Source: an uncultured Clostridia bacterium
GTDB lineage: Bacteria; Bacillota; Clostridia; Oscillospirales; Ruminococcaceae
NCBI GenBank assembly: GCA_947625615.1
Contig: CANQPB010000025.1
Span: forward strand, 1-33,009
Direction of reading: 5' to 3'
Length of the DNA stretch: 33,009 bases
In this document: positions 1 to 7,812 of the stretch, piece by piece
Layout of the letters: every line of letters begins with the position of its first letter
Position numbering within the stretch: the first letter of the stretch is position 1
Translations under genes and position numbers: made by a program
The notes under the pieces: generated by a model
What the model saw: the letters and a program-made list of their open reading frames with translations, nothing else
Database searches by the model: none
What the model was told of the DNA's origin: nothing

Positions 1-76
1 GCGGATTTAGCTCATCTGGCAGAGCGCCACCTTGCCAAGGTGGAGGTAGCGAGTTCAAGCCTCGTAATCCGCTCCA
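1..76 (+). tRNA. tRNA-Gly (anticodon GCC)
   Basis: This is a complete cloverleaf. The acceptor stem pairs 1-7 with 66-72. The D arm is around 10-25. The anticodon stem is 27-31 with 39-43, and its loop carries GCC at 34-36. The T arm is 49-53 with 61-65 and has a GTTCAAGC-type loop. U73 is the discriminator and CCA is encoded at 74-76. The GCC anticodon reads glycine GGC and GGU codons. The gene starts at the window edge, so its promoter is not visible. A terminator follows at once, and the glycyl-tRNA synthetase gene lies about 360 bases downstream on the same strand. Confidence 0.97.
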
Positions 77-82
77 TCAATT

Positions 83-115
83 TCGTCGTGGGAATACCTG
101 CGGCGATTTTTATTT
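83..115 (+). terminator. Terminator of the tRNA-Gly transcript
   Basis: A 10-pair stem (83-92 with 97-106, including G-T pairs) closes an AATA loop and is followed by TTTTTATTT. It lies seven bases after the encoded CCA, so it should end the tRNA transcript before the glyQS region. Confidence 0.8.
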
Positions 116-123
116 GCGATTTT

Positions 124-243
124 CAAACAGAAACAGCAAGAGCGCCCGGTGCGGACGCTCTTGCTGCAAGAAGTGGTTTATACAATTAGGAGATGGCGTG
201 AATCACTCAGAAGAACGGCTCACAATAGCCGGATTCCTTCTGC
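124..243 (-). ncRNA. Candidate small RNA between tRNA-Gly and glyQS
   Basis: The minus strand shows a full transcription unit without a credible reading frame. A consensus promoter (plus positions 250-278) should start RNA near 243, and an 11-pair terminator hairpin (134-166) should end it near 124, giving about 120 nt. Near the 5' end a hairpin pairs 237-242 with 208-213 and 227-231 with 216-220. The middle is mostly unpaired and contains CCATCTCCT (plus 188-196), complementary to a Shine-Dalgarno plus start-codon-like string. That resembles trans-acting small RNAs that bind ribosome binding sites. I do not recognise an Rfam family; it is not tmRNA, RNase P RNA or SRP RNA. Promoter and terminator are seen; the role is inferred. 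Confidence 0.6.
125..166 (-). terminator. Terminator of the candidate small RNA
   Basis: An 11-base perfect inverted repeat (134-144 with 156-166) has an 11-base loop. Read on the minus strand it is followed by TTTCTGTTT. The T tract is imperfect. It faces the tRNA terminator at 83-115, so the two transcripts converge without overlapping. Confidence 0.6.
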
Positions 244-249
244 GCAATT

Positions 250-278
250 ATATTATCACATATTTTCGCCTTTGTCAA
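250..278 (-). promoter_or_regulatory. Sigma-A promoter for the minus-strand small RNA
   Basis: On the minus strand, TTGACA (plus 273-278) is followed by a 17-base spacer and TAATAT (plus 250-255). A TGA just before the -10 gives an extended -10. The only sequence downstream before a terminator is the candidate small RNA. Confidence 0.75.
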
Positions 279-369
279 GGGTGTTTTGAAAATTTGTGAA
301 AAATTTCTTAATTTCAGCCTTACTTTATTGATTTTGACGAAAAATCTGCCGCAAATATGGGCAAAGCTA

Positions 370-398
370 TTGACATATCGGCCTTTCGGGGTTAAAAT
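370..398 (+). promoter_or_regulatory. Promoter of glyQS
   Basis: TTGACA at 370-375, a 17-base spacer and TAAAAT at 393-398 predict a start near 405, which leaves a leader of about 29 nt. No T-box specifier structure or AGGGTGG-type antiterminator sequence is present, so tRNA-sensing attenuation is not supported here. Confidence 0.8.
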
Positions 399-433
399 GT
401 CAGTAAAAAAATCCGAAACGAGGAGAAACGAAT

Positions 434-1813
434 ATGCAGAACACCGAAAAAAGCATGTCTAAAATAGTCGAGCTTTGCAAAGGCCGCGGATTTATCTTCC
501 CCGGCAGCGACATTTACGGCGGCCTTGCCAACACCTGGGACTACGGCCCCCTGGGCGCCCGCCTGAAAAACAACGTAAAGGACACCTGGCGCAAGCGCTT
601 TATCCAGGAGCGCAGAAATTCTTATGAGGTAGACGCCGATATCCTTATGCACCCGCGCGTGTGGGAGGCTTCAGGTCACGTCGCCAGCTTTTCCGATCCG
701 CTTCTTGACTGCCGCGAATGCAAGACCCGCCACCGCGCCGACAATCTCATCGACGATTTCGATCCCAACGCCCACGCCGACGGCATGACCAAGGAGGAGA
801 TGTTCCAGTATATCAAGGATCATCACATTCCCTGCCCGAAATGCGGCAAGCACGATTTCACCGATATCCGCGAATTCAACCTGATGTTCCAGACCTACCG
901 CGGAGTAACCAACGATTCCAAGAGCATAATCTATCTGCGCCCCGAAAACGCCCAGGGCGAATACGTCAACTTTTTGAACGTGCAGCGCACCATGCGCGCA
1001 AAGCTGCCCTTCTCTATCGGCCAGATAGGCAAGGCGTTCAGAAACGAGATCACCCCCGGCAACTTCACGTTCAGAACCATTGAATTCGAGCAGATGGAAT
1101 TCCAGACCTTCTGCAAGGAGGGCACCGACGGCGAGCTCTATGAATACTTCAAGGGCTTCGGCAAGAAATATTTCGAGGATTTAGGCCTCGCGCCGGATCA
1201 CTTAAGATTCCACGACCACGAAAAGCTCGCTCACTACGCCAAGGCCGCCTGCGACATCGAATTTCTGTTCCCGTTCGGCTGGGGAGAGATCAACGGCACC
1301 CACAACCGCACCGATTTCGACCTTACCCGCCATCAGGAATATTCCGGCACAAATCTCACCTATCTCGATCCCGAGACCAACGAGAGGTATATCCCCTACA
1401 TCATCGAATCCACCTACGGCCTCGACAGAACGGTTCTGGCGCTTTTGTGCGAAGCCTACGACGAAGAGGTCATCGACGCCGAGAAAAACGACGTCAGAAC
1501 GGTTTTGCATCTCAGCCCCGCCGTCGCGCCCTACAAGTGCGCGGTGCTGCCCCTTTCAAAGAAGCTCTCGGAGGGCGCCCTCAAGGTTTACGACGAGCTT
1601 TCCGCCTGCGTGATGACCGATTACGACGAGACCGGCTCAATCGGCAAGAGATACCGCCGCGAAGACGAGATCGGCACGCCCTGGTGCGTCACCTACGATT
1701 TCGATTCCGAGACTGACGGCTGCGTTACCGTAAGAGACCGCGACACCATGGAGCAGGTGAGAATGCCCATAGCCGAGGCTGCGGGATATATCAAGGAAAG
1801 AATAGGCTTCTGA
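434..1813 (+). CDS. glyQS: Glycyl-tRNA synthetase, single-chain homodimeric type
   Basis: This cytoplasmic class II enzyme charges tRNA-Gly with glycine using ATP. At 459 residues it has the usual length of the homodimeric type, not the split alpha/beta form. The N-terminal GRGFIFPGSDIYGG segment is typical. A zinc-binding insert has C93/C96 and C134/C137. Motif 2 is AFRNEI (201-206), motif 3 is GLDRT (from about 331), and the anticodon-binding domain fills roughly the last 100 residues. The ATG at 434 has a GAGGAG site about nine bases upstream; a second ATG seven codons later is possible. It has its own promoter and a bidirectional terminator, so it appears monocistronic, with its substrate tRNA gene just upstream. 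Confidence 0.97.
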   Translation: MQNTEKSMSKIVELCKGRGFIFPGSDIYGGLANTWDYGPLGARLKNNVKDTWRKRFIQERRNSYEVDADILMHPRVWEASGHVASFSDPLLDCRECKTRHRADNLIDDFDPNAHADGMTKEEMFQYIKDHHIPCPKCGKHDFTDIREFNLMFQTYRGVTNDSKSIIYLRPENAQGEYVNFLNVQRTMRAKLPFSIGQIGKAFRNEITPGNFTFRTIEFEQMEFQTFCKEGTDGELYEYFKGFGKKYFEDLGLAPDHLRFHDHEKLAHYAKAACDIEFLFPFGWGEINGTHNRTDFDLTRHQEYSGTNLTYLDPETNERYIPYIIESTYGLDRTVLALLCEAYDEEVIDAEKNDVRTVLHLSPAVAPYKCAVLPLSKKLSEGALKVYDELSACVMTDYDETGSIGKRYRREDEIGTPWCVTYDFDSETDGCVTVRDRDTMEQVRMPIAEAAGYIKERIGF

Positions 1814-1825
1814 AAATTAAAAGAG

Positions 1826-1859
1826 CCCACGGCCGGAGGGTTCCGGCTGTGGGTTTTTT
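1826..1859. terminator. Bidirectional terminator between glyQS and the RNHCP gene
   Basis: An 11-pair stem (1826-1836 with 1843-1853) is followed on the plus strand by six Ts. On the minus strand the same stem is followed by CTCTTTTAATTTT. It serves the converging glyQS and RNHCP genes. Confidence 0.9.
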
Positions 1860-1860
1860 G

Positions 1861-2268
1861 TCATCTGTTTTCCGTCACGGAGGTTTCAAGCGTTTCAAGC
1901 GGGAACGGCGGCCTTGCCAGCGGTTTTACCGCAAGCGACATCAGCTTGAGCGGGCTGTCGTCCGCCGCGATTCTGTTTGAAGAAAGCGCCCCGCAGATTT
2001 TGCAGCGGTGGATAATTGCCCACTCGCCGTCCTTTCTTACCCACACCGCTATTGGCACCATGGTTCCGCCGCAGTCGGCGGCGCGGTCGCCCGGCTCGGC
2101 GTCGAGATGCTTGCTGCAAAGGCAGTAGGGGCAGTGGTTGCGGTGCCGGGTTCCGGCGCCCTGCGGGGTGACAAGCCTGCCGCAGGTCTGACACCTGAAA
2201 GGCTCGTCGGACGGATTCGTTCGGTAATAATTTTTATCGTATGATTTTCTTTTGTTTTCCCGGTTCAT
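1861..2268 (-). CDS. RNHCP domain zinc-ribbon protein
   Basis: This 135-residue protein carries the defining R43-N44-H45-C46-P47 signature of the RNHCP family. Around it are C26/C29, C49, C66 and a C-terminal C89/C92 pair, which suggests one or two zinc ribbons. The family is small and its biochemical role is unknown to me; the zinc knuckles suggest nucleic-acid or protein binding, which is inference. The last 35 residues show no recognisable motif. The ATG is preceded on the minus strand by a perfect AGGAGG four bases away. A consensus promoter about 190 bases upstream gives an unusually long, folded leader, so translational control is plausible. Confidence 0.88.
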   Translation of the reverse strand: MNRENKRKSYDKNYYRTNPSDEPFRCQTCGRLVTPQGAGTRHRNHCPYCLCSKHLDAEPGDRAADCGGTMVPIAVWVRKDGEWAIIHRCKICGALSSNRIAADDSPLKLMSLAVKPLARPPFPLETLETSVTENR

Positions 2269-2286
2269 ATGTCCTCCTGAAAAGTT

Positions 2287-2348
2287 TTAGTAACCTATCC
2301 GGGAGGTCTGACGCCTCCCGGGTCAGAAGACAGTCACCTTTTTACTAA
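2287..2348 (-). promoter_or_regulatory. Folded leader of the RNHCP gene, possible cis-regulatory RNA
   Basis: The minus-strand leader runs from about 2451 to 2269. It holds a perfect 8-pair stem (2314-2321 with 2299-2306) enclosed by a second inverted repeat, TTAGTAA/TTACTAA (2342-2348 with 2287-2293). The 3' arm of the inner stem contains CCTCC, which could also pair with the gene's AGGAGG site at 2273-2278. The 5' arm carries a competing GGGAGG. This layout would allow two exclusive states, with the ribosome site free or masked. No known riboswitch consensus was recognised. The stems are seen; the switching is inferred. Confidence 0.5.
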
Positions 2349-2457
2349 TTTTTGCCAAGAAACATTCCCCTTTCAGAGTTTATTCAGACTTCCGCCGAAA
2401 AGGATAAATACTGCTTACACCCCCTTTTTGTAATATTTAACTTCGGTCTGTGGGCTT

Positions 2458-2486
2458 ATTTTATCACCGAACGGGCGGGCTGTCAA
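2458..2486 (-). promoter_or_regulatory. Promoter of the RNHCP gene
   Basis: On the minus strand, TTGACA (plus 2481-2486), a 17-base spacer and TAAAAT (plus 2458-2463) predict a start near 2451. It diverges from the rimP operon promoter about 60 bases away. Confidence 0.75.
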
Positions 2487-2548
2487 CGTAAATTTTCCCG
2501 AAACCGCAAAAAATAAGGCTTTGGCGGAAAAATTTTTTATGAAAACCC

Positions 2549-2576
2549 TTGCAATTTCAAAAATATGTGATATAAT
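2549..2576 (+). promoter_or_regulatory. Promoter of the rimP-nusA-infB operon
   Basis: TTGCAA at 2549-2554, a 16-base spacer and a consensus TATAAT at 2571-2576 with an upstream TGA (extended -10). The start should be near 2583, giving a leader of about 74 nt. Confidence 0.75.
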
Positions 2577-2597
2577 ATTAACATAATACGTTATGAG

Positions 2598-2630
2598 GAA
2601 AGGTTGGAATTGATTCCGGCCTTTCTTTGT
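2598..2630 (+). promoter_or_regulatory. Attenuator-like hairpin in the rimP leader
   Basis: GAAAGG (2598-2603) pairs with CCTTTC (2620-2625) and GGAAT (2606-2610) with ATTCC (2613-2617). A two-by-two internal loop separates the stems, and TTTGTT follows. It resembles a weak intrinsic terminator placed between the start site and rimP. As the operon encodes NusA, which acts at such hairpins, autogenous attenuation is an attractive but untested idea. Confidence 0.4.
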
Positions 2631-2656
2631 TGAGAACATCGGGGGAGGGATAATGA

Positions 2657-3148
2657 ATGGCGGACAGCGCTGCCGTTGCGAAGGTACGCGAGCTTGCCCG
2701 GCCGCTTTGTGAAGATTTAGGGCTGTTTCTGTGGGACGTAAAGCTTGAAAAAGAGGGAGCGAACAGATACCTGCGGGTATACATCGACTGCGACGGCGGG
2801 GTAGGCATTGACGACTGCGAGGCCCTGCATCGGCCGCTCGATAAGCTTCTGGACGAATACGATCCCGTGCCCGGAAGCTACGTCTTCGAGGTTTGCTCGC
2901 CGGGGCTCGGCCGAAAGCTTGAAAGGCCGGAGCATTTTGAGGTGTGCATGGGCGATCCCGTGAAGATCGGCTTTTACACCGACCGCGGCGGCTCGAAGGA
3001 GCTTTTCGGTATTCTTGACGGCTATGACGGCTCGTCGGTGACCGTTGACGCAAACGGACATAAAGAGAGCTTCGCTCTTTCGGAATGCCGGTTTGTCAGG
3101 CTCGACGACGACAGGGATTTATTTTCGGATCCCGGCATAAACATCTGA
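2657..3148 (+). CDS. rimP: Ribosome maturation factor RimP
   Basis: RimP helps assemble the 30S ribosomal subunit. The 163 residues fit the family. The N-terminal alpha/beta domain includes the conserved stretch around YLRVYIDCDGGVGIDDCE and the segment FEVCSPGLGRKLERPEHF, and a C-terminal SH3-like barrel follows from about residue 90. A GGAGGG site lies eight bases before the ATG; another ATG four bases upstream is in a different frame. It is the first gene of the operon and lies 31 bases before nusA, the usual bacterial order. Confidence 0.95.
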   Translation: MADSAAVAKVRELARPLCEDLGLFLWDVKLEKEGANRYLRVYIDCDGGVGIDDCEALHRPLDKLLDEYDPVPGSYVFEVCSPGLGRKLERPEHFEVCMGDPVKIGFYTDRGGSKELFGILDGYDGSSVTVDANGHKESFALSECRFVRLDDDRDLFSDPGINI

Positions 3149-3179
3149 CTTCTGACAGGAAAGGTTTGGTTAAAAAATC

Positions 3180-4283
3180 ATGAGTAAAGAAATATTTGAA
3201 GCGTTAAAGCTTATTGAACAGCAGAGCGGCGTGCCCTCCGACGTGCTTATCGAAAAGATAAAGCAGGGAATACAGAAGGCGGTCAAGAAGGACTACCCCG
3301 ATTCCGAGAACATAAGGATAGAGCTCGACCCCAAGACCGAGACCTTTGAAATGGCCATTTTGAAGACGGTCGTCGACGGCGAGCCGGAAAACCCCGCCAA
3401 CGAAATAAGCCTTGACGCCGCGCGCACATATCACCCCGACATTGCCGTCGGCCAGCCCTGCGAGATAATTCTCGATCCCATGCAGTTCGGCAGGGTTGCG
3501 GCCAGCTCGGCAAAGCAGTCGATACGCTCCGACATCAAGCAGTTCGAGCGCGACAAGCTTGTCGCCCAGTATCAGGACAAGGAGCATGAGCTCGTCTCGG
3601 CCACCGTCCAGAAGGTCGAGCCGGTCACCGGCAACGCAATAATCTCGATAGACCGCGACGAGGTTTATTTCCCCCGCACCGAGCAGATCCCCGGCGAAAG
3701 CTACCGCCCCGGCGACATCATAAAGGTATACGTCGTCGGCGTTGTAAATCCCGAGAGAAAGCCCTCGGTAAAGGTGTCCCGCTCGAACCGCGAATTTGTC
3801 CGCAGGCTCTTTGAGCTCGAGGTGCCCGAGATATACGACGGCACCGTAGAGATAAAGGCGGTCTCCCGCGAAGCGGGCTCCCGCTCGAAGATCGCGGTAA
3901 GCTCGAATAATCCCGACGTCGACCCGATAGGCGCCTGCATAGGCCCCAAAAGGTCGAGGATCGCCGCCGTCATGCGCGAGCTGCACGGCGAGAAGATAGA
4001 CCTTATCCCCTACAGCGAAGACGACGCCGAATTCATCTCAAAGGCGCTCGCCCCCGCCGAGGTAAAAAGCGTAGTGATATCCGACGACGGCACGCGCTCC
4101 TGCAGGGTGACGGTGCCGCAGAGCCAGCTTTCTTTGGCGATAGGCAACCGTGGACAGAACGCCAAGCTTGCGGCAAAGCTTACGGGATATAAAATAGACA
4201 TCACCGCCGAAGGCGCCGCCACGGAAGCGCCAGACGAAGACGCCGGCGCGCCCGCGGATATTTCGGAGGCTGATGAAACGTGA
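3180..4283 (+). CDS. nusA: Transcription termination/antitermination factor NusA
   Basis: NusA binds RNA polymerase and modulates pausing, termination and antitermination. The 367 residues carry an N-terminal polymerase-binding domain (about 1-125), an S1 domain (about 135-200), and two KH domains (about 205-275 and 280-345), with no C-terminal acidic repeats, as in Firmicutes. KH2 keeps a normal GXXG loop (GNRG, 322-325). KH1 reads G255-P-K-R258, where relatives have a second glycine, so its RNA-contact loop is altered. The tail after residue 345 is Ala/Glu/Asp-rich. The stop overlaps the rnpM GTG start by four bases, suggesting coupling. Confidence 0.96.
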   Translation: MSKEIFEALKLIEQQSGVPSDVLIEKIKQGIQKAVKKDYPDSENIRIELDPKTETFEMAILKTVVDGEPENPANEISLDAARTYHPDIAVGQPCEIILDPMQFGRVAASSAKQSIRSDIKQFERDKLVAQYQDKEHELVSATVQKVEPVTGNAIISIDRDEVYFPRTEQIPGESYRPGDIIKVYVVGVVNPERKPSVKVSRSNREFVRRLFELEVPEIYDGTVEIKAVSREAGSRSKIAVSSNNPDVDPIGACIGPKRSRIAAVMRELHGEKIDLIPYSEDDAEFISKALAPAEVKSVVISDDGTRSCRVTVPQSQLSLAIGNRGQNAKLAAKLTGYKIDITAEGAATEAPDEDAGAPADISEADET

Positions 4284-4582
4284 GCCAAAAGCCCAGAAAG
4301 ATCCCTATGCGCACCTGCGTGGGCTGCTTTGAGGTAAAGCCGAAAAAGGAGCTTATCAGGATAGTGCGCACCCCCGCGGGGGAGATTTTGCTCGACCCGG
4401 GCGGGAAGATGTCAGGCCGGGGAGCCTATATATGCAAAAGCGCGGAATGCCTTAAAAAGGCCCAGAAGGCCAAAAGGCTTGAAAAGGCCCTCGAGGCCGA
4501 GGTTTCGCCGCGGATTTACGGGGAGCTCGCTCAAAGCCTTGAAGCGCTTGAAAAATCTGAACAGGGGGGCGGCCGGGAATGA
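4280..4582 (+). CDS. rnpM: RNase P modulator RnpM (YlxR family)
   Basis: This 100-residue basic protein belongs to the YlxR (DUF448) family, shown in Bacillus to bind and modulate the RNA subunit of RNase P. It carries the family signature RTCVGC (11-16) and GRGAYIC (46-52), with paired cysteines C13/C16 and C52/C57 and a lysine-rich helix after residue 57. The GTG start overlaps the nusA stop in GTGA, and the stop overlaps the ylxQ ATG. Its place between nusA and ylxQ is the standard Firmicutes arrangement. Confidence 0.93.
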   Translation: MSQKPRKIPMRTCVGCFEVKPKKELIRIVRTPAGEILLDPGGKMSGRGAYICKSAECLKKAQKAKRLEKALEAEVSPRIYGELAQSLEALEKSEQGGGRE

Positions 4583-4881
4583 CTGACATTTCGGGAACCC
4601 TGTCTATCTGCCGCAGAGCCGGAAGGCTTGTGGGCGGAGCCGACGAGGTGAAGTCGTCGGTTTCAAGGCGCGAGGCAAGACTTGTCCTTCTTAGCGCCGA
4701 TCTGTCCGAGAATTCCGCCGCAGACATCAAAAGACTTTGCGGGCGAGAAAATATCGCCTGCCTGAATATCCCCATGACGATGGACGGCATATCCGAGGCC
4801 GTCGGCAAGCGCTGGGGGATCATCGCCGTCACGGACGCCGGCTTCGCAAAATCCCTGATCAGAAAATTATCCGACCTCTAA
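4579..4881 (+). CDS. ylxQ: L7Ae-type RNA-binding protein YlxQ
   Basis: The 100 residues match the L7Ae/L30e/Gadd45 fold, which binds kink-turn RNA. Family features include the N-terminal LSICRRAGRLVGGADEV stretch, the LVLLSADLSENS strand and loop, and the GISEAVGKRWGIIAVTD segment near the C-terminus. The physiological target of YlxQ is unsettled. The ATG overlaps the rnpM stop (ATGA) and infB starts 18 bases after its stop, so translation is probably coupled. Confidence 0.9.
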   Translation: MTDISGTLSICRRAGRLVGGADEVKSSVSRREARLVLLSADLSENSAADIKRLCGRENIACLNIPMTMDGISEAVGKRWGIIAVTDAGFAKSLIRKLSDL

Positions 4882-4898
4882 CTTAAGGAGCAGTGCCT

Positions 4899-7388
4899 AT
4901 GAGTACAAAATATAAACTTTCAGAACTCGCGAAGGATCTAAAGCTTTCGAACGCCGAGGTCATCGAGGCGTTGAGCGGGCCTTTCGGCGCGAAAAAAACC
5001 GGCGCCGCGCTGGCCCCCGAAGAGGTGAACTATATCCTTGAGATGTTCACCCAGAAGACCCAGGCCGAAAGCTTTGACGCCTACTTCGCCGACAAGACGG
5101 CATCGAAGGCGCCCGAAAAGCCCGTCAGGAAGACTTCGGCAGCTGCCGCCGCGGAGGCCCCGGCTGCAAAGGAAGCGCCGAAGCCCGCGGAAAAGCCCGC
5201 CGAGAAGCCGGCGGAGAAATCCCCGGAAAAGACGGCCGAGAAAAAGCCGGAGAAGCCGGCCGCCGAAGCTAACGCCGCAAAGGAGGCCCCGAAGCCGCGT
5301 GAAAATCCGCCGAGGCCCCGCCGCGAGGAGAAAAAGCAGCCCGCCAAGAAGCAGGATCACGGAGAGAGGCAGAAGCTTATCACCGCGTCCACCGGCGGCT
5401 CGACAAGCGAGCAGAAGCAGCGCGTAGTCGACACCCGCGGCAGCTATGTGAACATCGACAAATACAACGACAAATACGACAACCTTGCCGACAGCGGCCG
5501 CAAGGGAAGCGAAAACTATCAGAAAAAGCAGAAGCTCGTCCAGAAGTCGAAGCAGCAGAGAAAGCAGCAGCTTTCCACCAAGCGCGAGACCGAGGCCGAG
5601 AAGCTGAGGCGCCTTGAGCTTGAGCGCGCAAGAAAGCAGCAGCTCAAGATAACCGTGCCCGACGAAATCACCGTTGCCGAGCTCGCCTCTCGCCTTAAGG
5701 TTACGGCCACCGAGGTAATCAAAAAGCTCATGGGTCTCGGCGTGTTCGCGACTATAAACCAGGTGATCGACTTTGACACCGCCGCGCTTGTCGCCGAGGA
5801 TCTCGGGGCGAAGGTGGAAAAAGAGGTCGTCGTGACCATTGAGGAGAGGCTTATCGTCGACGAGGAGGATAAGCCGGAGGATCTTCAGGAGCGCAGCCCG
5901 GTCGTCGTCGTCATGGGCCACGTCGACCACGGCAAGACCTCGCTTCTTGACAGAATTCGCCACGCAAACGTCACCGCCACCGAGGCGGGCGGAATCACCC
6001 AGCACATCGGCGCCTATAGGGTTTCGGTAAACGGGCGGGAGATCACCTTCCTCGACACCCCCGGCCACGAGGCCTTTACCGCGATGCGCTTAAGGGGCGC
6101 CATGGTGACGGATATCGCGATTTTGGTAGTCGCCGCCGACGACGGCATCATGCCGCAGACGGTTGAGGCTATAAACCATGCCAAGGCCGCCGGGGTGTCG
6201 GTCATCGTCGCGATAAACAAGATGGATAAAGAGGGGGCAAACCCCGACAGGATAATGCAGCAGCTCACCGAGCACGACCTCGTTGTAGAGGCGTGGGGCG
6301 GCGACGTAGTCTGCGTGCCGGTTTCGGCAAAGACGGGCGAGGGCATTGACGAGCTTTTGGAAAACGTCCTTTTGGTAGCCGACGTTTTGGAGCTTAAGGC
6401 CAACCCGAACAGGCTTGCAAAAGGCTCTGTCATCGAGGCAAGGCTCGACCGCGGCCGCGGCCCCGTCGCCACGGTGCTCGTTCAGAACGGCACCTTAAAG
6501 GCCGGCGACATAATCATCGCCGGAACGGCTGTCGGCAGGGTGAGAACCATGACCGACGACAGGGGCAGAAGCGTAACTTCGGCAGGGCCCGCCGTGCCGG
6601 TTGAGATAACCGGCCTCGATGAAGTTCCCGCCGCGGGAGACGTCTTTAACGCCGTCGCCGACGAAAAGCTTGCAAGAGAGCTTGTAGAGCAGCGCAAGCA
6701 GGAGGCCAAGGAGGAGATCTTCAAGCAGTATCAGAAGGTCACCCTCGACAACCTCTTCAGCCAGATATCCGAGGGCGAGATGAAGGAGCTGCCGATAATC
6801 GTCAAGGCCGACGTCCAGGGCTCGGTCGAAGCGATAAAGCAGTCGCTTGAAAAGATCTCGAACGACGAGGTAAGGGTAAAGGTAATTCACGGCGGCGTGG
6901 GCGCCGTCTCGGAAAGCGACGTTATGCTTGCCTCGGCCTCTAACGCCATCATCGTCGGCTTCAACGTAAGACCCGATCCCGTTGCAAAGGCGAACGCCGA
7001 GCGCGACGGCGTGGATATGCGGCTCTACCGCGTTATCTACGACGCGATAGAGGAGATCCAGACCGCCATGAAGGGCATGCTCGCGCCCAAATTCCGCGAG
7101 GAGGACACCGCGCGGGTCGAGGTCAGACAGGTATACAAGATCACCGGCGTGGGCGCGGTCGCGGGGTGCTATGTCCTTGAGGGCAAGATATCCCGCAACG
7201 ACCAGGTCAGGGTTGTCCGCGACGGCATAATCATCGCCGACGACAAGATGTCAAGCTTAAAGCGCTTCAAAGACAACGTCCGCGATGTGGCGGCCGGCTT
7301 TGAATGCGGCATCACCCTTGAAAAATTCAACGACTTCAAAGAGGGAGACATCTTTGAGGGCTATATAATGAGCGAGGAAGCGCGCTGA
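4899..7388 (+). CDS. infB: Translation initiation factor IF-2
   Basis: IF-2 is a GTPase that brings initiator fMet-tRNA to the 30S subunit and promotes subunit joining. The chosen ATG (4899) gives 829 residues and lies eight bases after AAGGAG; a GTG six bases earlier is in frame but sits closer than usual to that site. An N-terminal IF2_N-type helix pair is followed by a low-complexity Lys/Pro/Ala/Glu linker (about 65-150), a basic region, and a second IF2_N module near 250-300. The GTPase motifs are G1 GHVDHGKT (340-347), G3 DTPGHE (from 386) and G4 NKMD (440-443). Domains II to IV follow. The linker is strongly charged, common in high-GC IF-2 proteins. Confidence 0.97.
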   Translation: MSTKYKLSELAKDLKLSNAEVIEALSGPFGAKKTGAALAPEEVNYILEMFTQKTQAESFDAYFADKTASKAPEKPVRKTSAAAAAEAPAAKEAPKPAEKPAEKPAEKSPEKTAEKKPEKPAAEANAAKEAPKPRENPPRPRREEKKQPAKKQDHGERQKLITASTGGSTSEQKQRVVDTRGSYVNIDKYNDKYDNLADSGRKGSENYQKKQKLVQKSKQQRKQQLSTKRETEAEKLRRLELERARKQQLKITVPDEITVAELASRLKVTATEVIKKLMGLGVFATINQVIDFDTAALVAEDLGAKVEKEVVVTIEERLIVDEEDKPEDLQERSPVVVVMGHVDHGKTSLLDRIRHANVTATEAGGITQHIGAYRVSVNGREITFLDTPGHEAFTAMRLRGAMVTDIAILVVAADDGIMPQTVEAINHAKAAGVSVIVAINKMDKEGANPDRIMQQLTEHDLVVEAWGGDVVCVPVSAKTGEGIDELLENVLLVADVLELKANPNRLAKGSVIEARLDRGRGPVATVLVQNGTLKAGDIIIAGTAVGRVRTMTDDRGRSVTSAGPAVPVEITGLDEVPAAGDVFNAVADEKLARELVEQRKQEAKEEIFKQYQKVTLDNLFSQISEGEMKELPIIVKADVQGSVEAIKQSLEKISNDEVRVKVIHGGVGAVSESDVMLASASNAIIVGFNVRPDPVAKANAERDGVDMRLYRVIYDAIEEIQTAMKGMLAPKFREEDTARVEVRQVYKITGVGAVAGCYVLEGKISRNDQVRVVRDGIIIADDKMSSLKRFKDNVRDVAAGFECGITLEKFNDFKEGDIFEGYIMSEEAR

Positions 7389-7434
7389 GCCCCTTTATAA
7401 CGGGGCAGGGCCGCCTGCGAACGGAGAATTATCT

Positions 7435-7812
7435 ATGGCAGATTTCAAATCCGCGCGTCTTGCGTCGGATATACAGAGAATCATAGGCGGAAAGCTGAGG
7501 GATCTTAAAGACCCGCGCATCGACGCGCAGCGGCTTACCGTCGTCAGGGTCGATGTCACCCGCGACCGCTCGGTCGCAAAGGTTTACGTCTCAAGCCTCG
7601 GCGGAATGGCCGCCGCCAAGGAGGCGGTAAAGGGGCTCGAGAGCGCCTCGGGTCTTTTAAGGCATGAGATCGTCGCCGTGCTGGGGATAAGAAAGGCCCC
7701 CGAACTCAGGTTTATCCCCGACGACTCGGCGGAATATTCCGCGCACATCTCAAAGGTGCTGAAAAGCCTGAATATCCCACAGGAGAGCGAGGAATCCGAA
7801 AGTGACCGATGA
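7435..7812 (+). CDS. rbfA: 30S ribosome-binding factor RbfA
   Basis: RbfA is a KH-like 30S assembly factor acting on the 16S rRNA 5' region. The 125 residues cover the whole family, with the N-terminal SDIQRIIGGKLRDLKDPRI stretch, the DVTRDRSVAKVYVS strand, and the PELRFIPDDSAEYSAHI region near the C-terminus. A GGAGAA site sits seven bases before the ATG. It follows infB by 46 bases and its end overlaps the nrnA start by 11 bases. Confidence 0.95.
   Translation: MADFKSARLASDIQRIIGGKLRDLKDPRIDAQRLTVVRVDVTRDRSVAKVYVSSLGGMAAAKEAVKGLESASGLLRHEIVAVLGIRKAPELRFIPDDSAEYSAHISKVLKSLNIPQESEESESDR

Noticed and set aside
114-299. A 61-codon plus-strand frame in the tRNA-glyQS spacer
   Set aside because: It starts inside the tRNA terminator tail, has no ribosome site, and runs through the hairpins and across the minus-strand promoter.
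77-433. T-box riboswitch ahead of glyQS
   Set aside because: No antiterminator T-box string or specifier loop is present, and the glyQS promoter leaves a leader of only about 29 nt.
4893-4898. GTG start for infB six bases before the ATG
   Set aside because: It is only two bases from AAGGAG, while the ATG at 4899 has ideal spacing and a typical N-terminus.
4938-6068. Long minus-strand frame opposite infB (376 codons)
   Set aside because: It is a shadow of the GC-rich, low-complexity infB frame; the product is Leu/Gly/Arg-rich with no ribosome site.
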